In this document: positions 63,889 through 64,000 of the stretch, piece by piece | Numbering within the stretch: the first letter of the stretch is position 1 | Layout of the letters: each line of letters begins with the position of its first letter | NCBI GenBank assembly: GCA_963790545.1 | Contig: CAWBPA010000024.1 | Coordinates: forward strand, 372,001-436,000 | Direction of reading: 5' to 3' | Length of the DNA stretch: 64,000 nucleotides | Source of the DNA: DATBJG01 sp963790545 | GTDB lineage: Bacteria > Acidobacteriota > Vicinamibacteria > Vicinamibacterales > JAMQPK01 | Position numbers and translations under genes: made by a program | The notes under the pieces: model-generated | Told to the model about the DNA's origin: nothing | Databases searched by the model: none | Seen by the model: only the letters and a program-made list of their open reading frames with translations

Positions 63889-64000
63889 TACTTGCGTGGT
63901 TGAATCGAACTCCAGACCTGCAGCGCCCGCCGTCCTGCCGCCTCGCTGGTCACGACGCGCGTCGGCCATTCGCGTTGAAAGCCTTCAGACGCCCACTTGC
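63888..64000 (-). CDS. C-terminal end of an unidentified gene (runs off right edge)
   Basis: The last 37 codons of a gene that enters from the right: SEGFQREWPTRVVTSEAAG, then RRALQVWSSIQPRK and a TAA at 63888-63890 that overlaps the next ATG (TAATG). The tight coupling to the mqnE-like gene suggests the same operon and perhaps a menaquinone or chorismate function, but 37 residues are too few to name a family. Confidence 0.5.
   Translation of the reverse strand, partial: KWASEGFQREWPTRVVTSEAAGRRALQVWSSIQPRK

Overview
The window is GC-rich bacterial chromosome with mostly housekeeping genes, no rRNA, tRNA, CRISPR array, insertion sequence or prophage that I could see. Gene content points to Acidobacteriota, probably the Vicinamibacteria. 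The reasons are bacillithiol synthesis (bshC), the futalosine menaquinone route, PEGA-domain pseudokinases, a cytochrome c plus copper monooxygenase fusion, a CIRCE/HrcA heat-shock operon, and spacers filled with short degenerate repeats. This placement is inference; no marker gene was searched.

Layout. 1-8.7 kb: MBL hydrolase (partial), DUF1844, mazG, comEC, carB and carA. 8.7-15.7 kb: pseudokinase with PEGA domains coupled to carA, bshC, a PBP1-type penicillin-binding protein, xdhC. 15.8-19.5 kb: CIRCE-controlled hrcA-grpE-dnaJ, then prmA. 19.6-21.6 kb: a MatC-like permease and rsmE. 21.8-29.7 kb: Ser/Thr kinase, ilvE, pilT, recX, alaS, a SelW-like gene whose CxxU codon is an in-frame TGA, and a lytic transglycosylase. 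29.7-41.8 kb: DUF6265, a MATE remnant, an HD-GYP protein, rpsT, the leuS-lptE-holA group, a copper monooxygenase, a histone-deacetylase-like hydrolase and a DUF374 acyltransferase. 41.8-50.6 kb (minus strand): the fatty-acid cluster yceD-rpmF-plsX-fabD-fabG-acpP-fabF followed by etfB-etfA and a membrane FeS ETF:quinone oxidoreductase. 50.6-57.2 kb: metallophosphatase, PPK2, dgt, deoB, hfq, miaA, a TonB-family protein. 57.3-64 kb: menaquinone cluster with a UbiE-type methyltransferase, a UbiA prenyltransferase, mqnX, mqnC, mqnA and a cysteine-less mqnE homologue.

How it fits together. Fatty-acid synthesis, an ETF route from acyl-CoA oxidation to the quinone pool, and the enzymes that make that quinone (menaquinone) lie in one 20 kb stretch. 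Translation functions (alaS, leuS, rpsT, rpmF, prmA, rsmE, miaA, hfq) are scattered between.

Three things stand out. First, a UGA-containing SelW-like gene with a SECIS-like hairpin at 28.6 kb. Second, many intergenic spacers carry degenerate arrays of very short units, most often exactly 7 nt, commonly as an array plus its inverted copy. Third, several genes begin 4 to 13 nt after a -10 box, which suggests leaderless or near-leaderless mRNAs. A caution: about 17 genes need one or more frame changes to read through conserved protein sequence, so the sequence probably contains single-base assembly errors. Coordinates of those genes cover the whole conserved locus.
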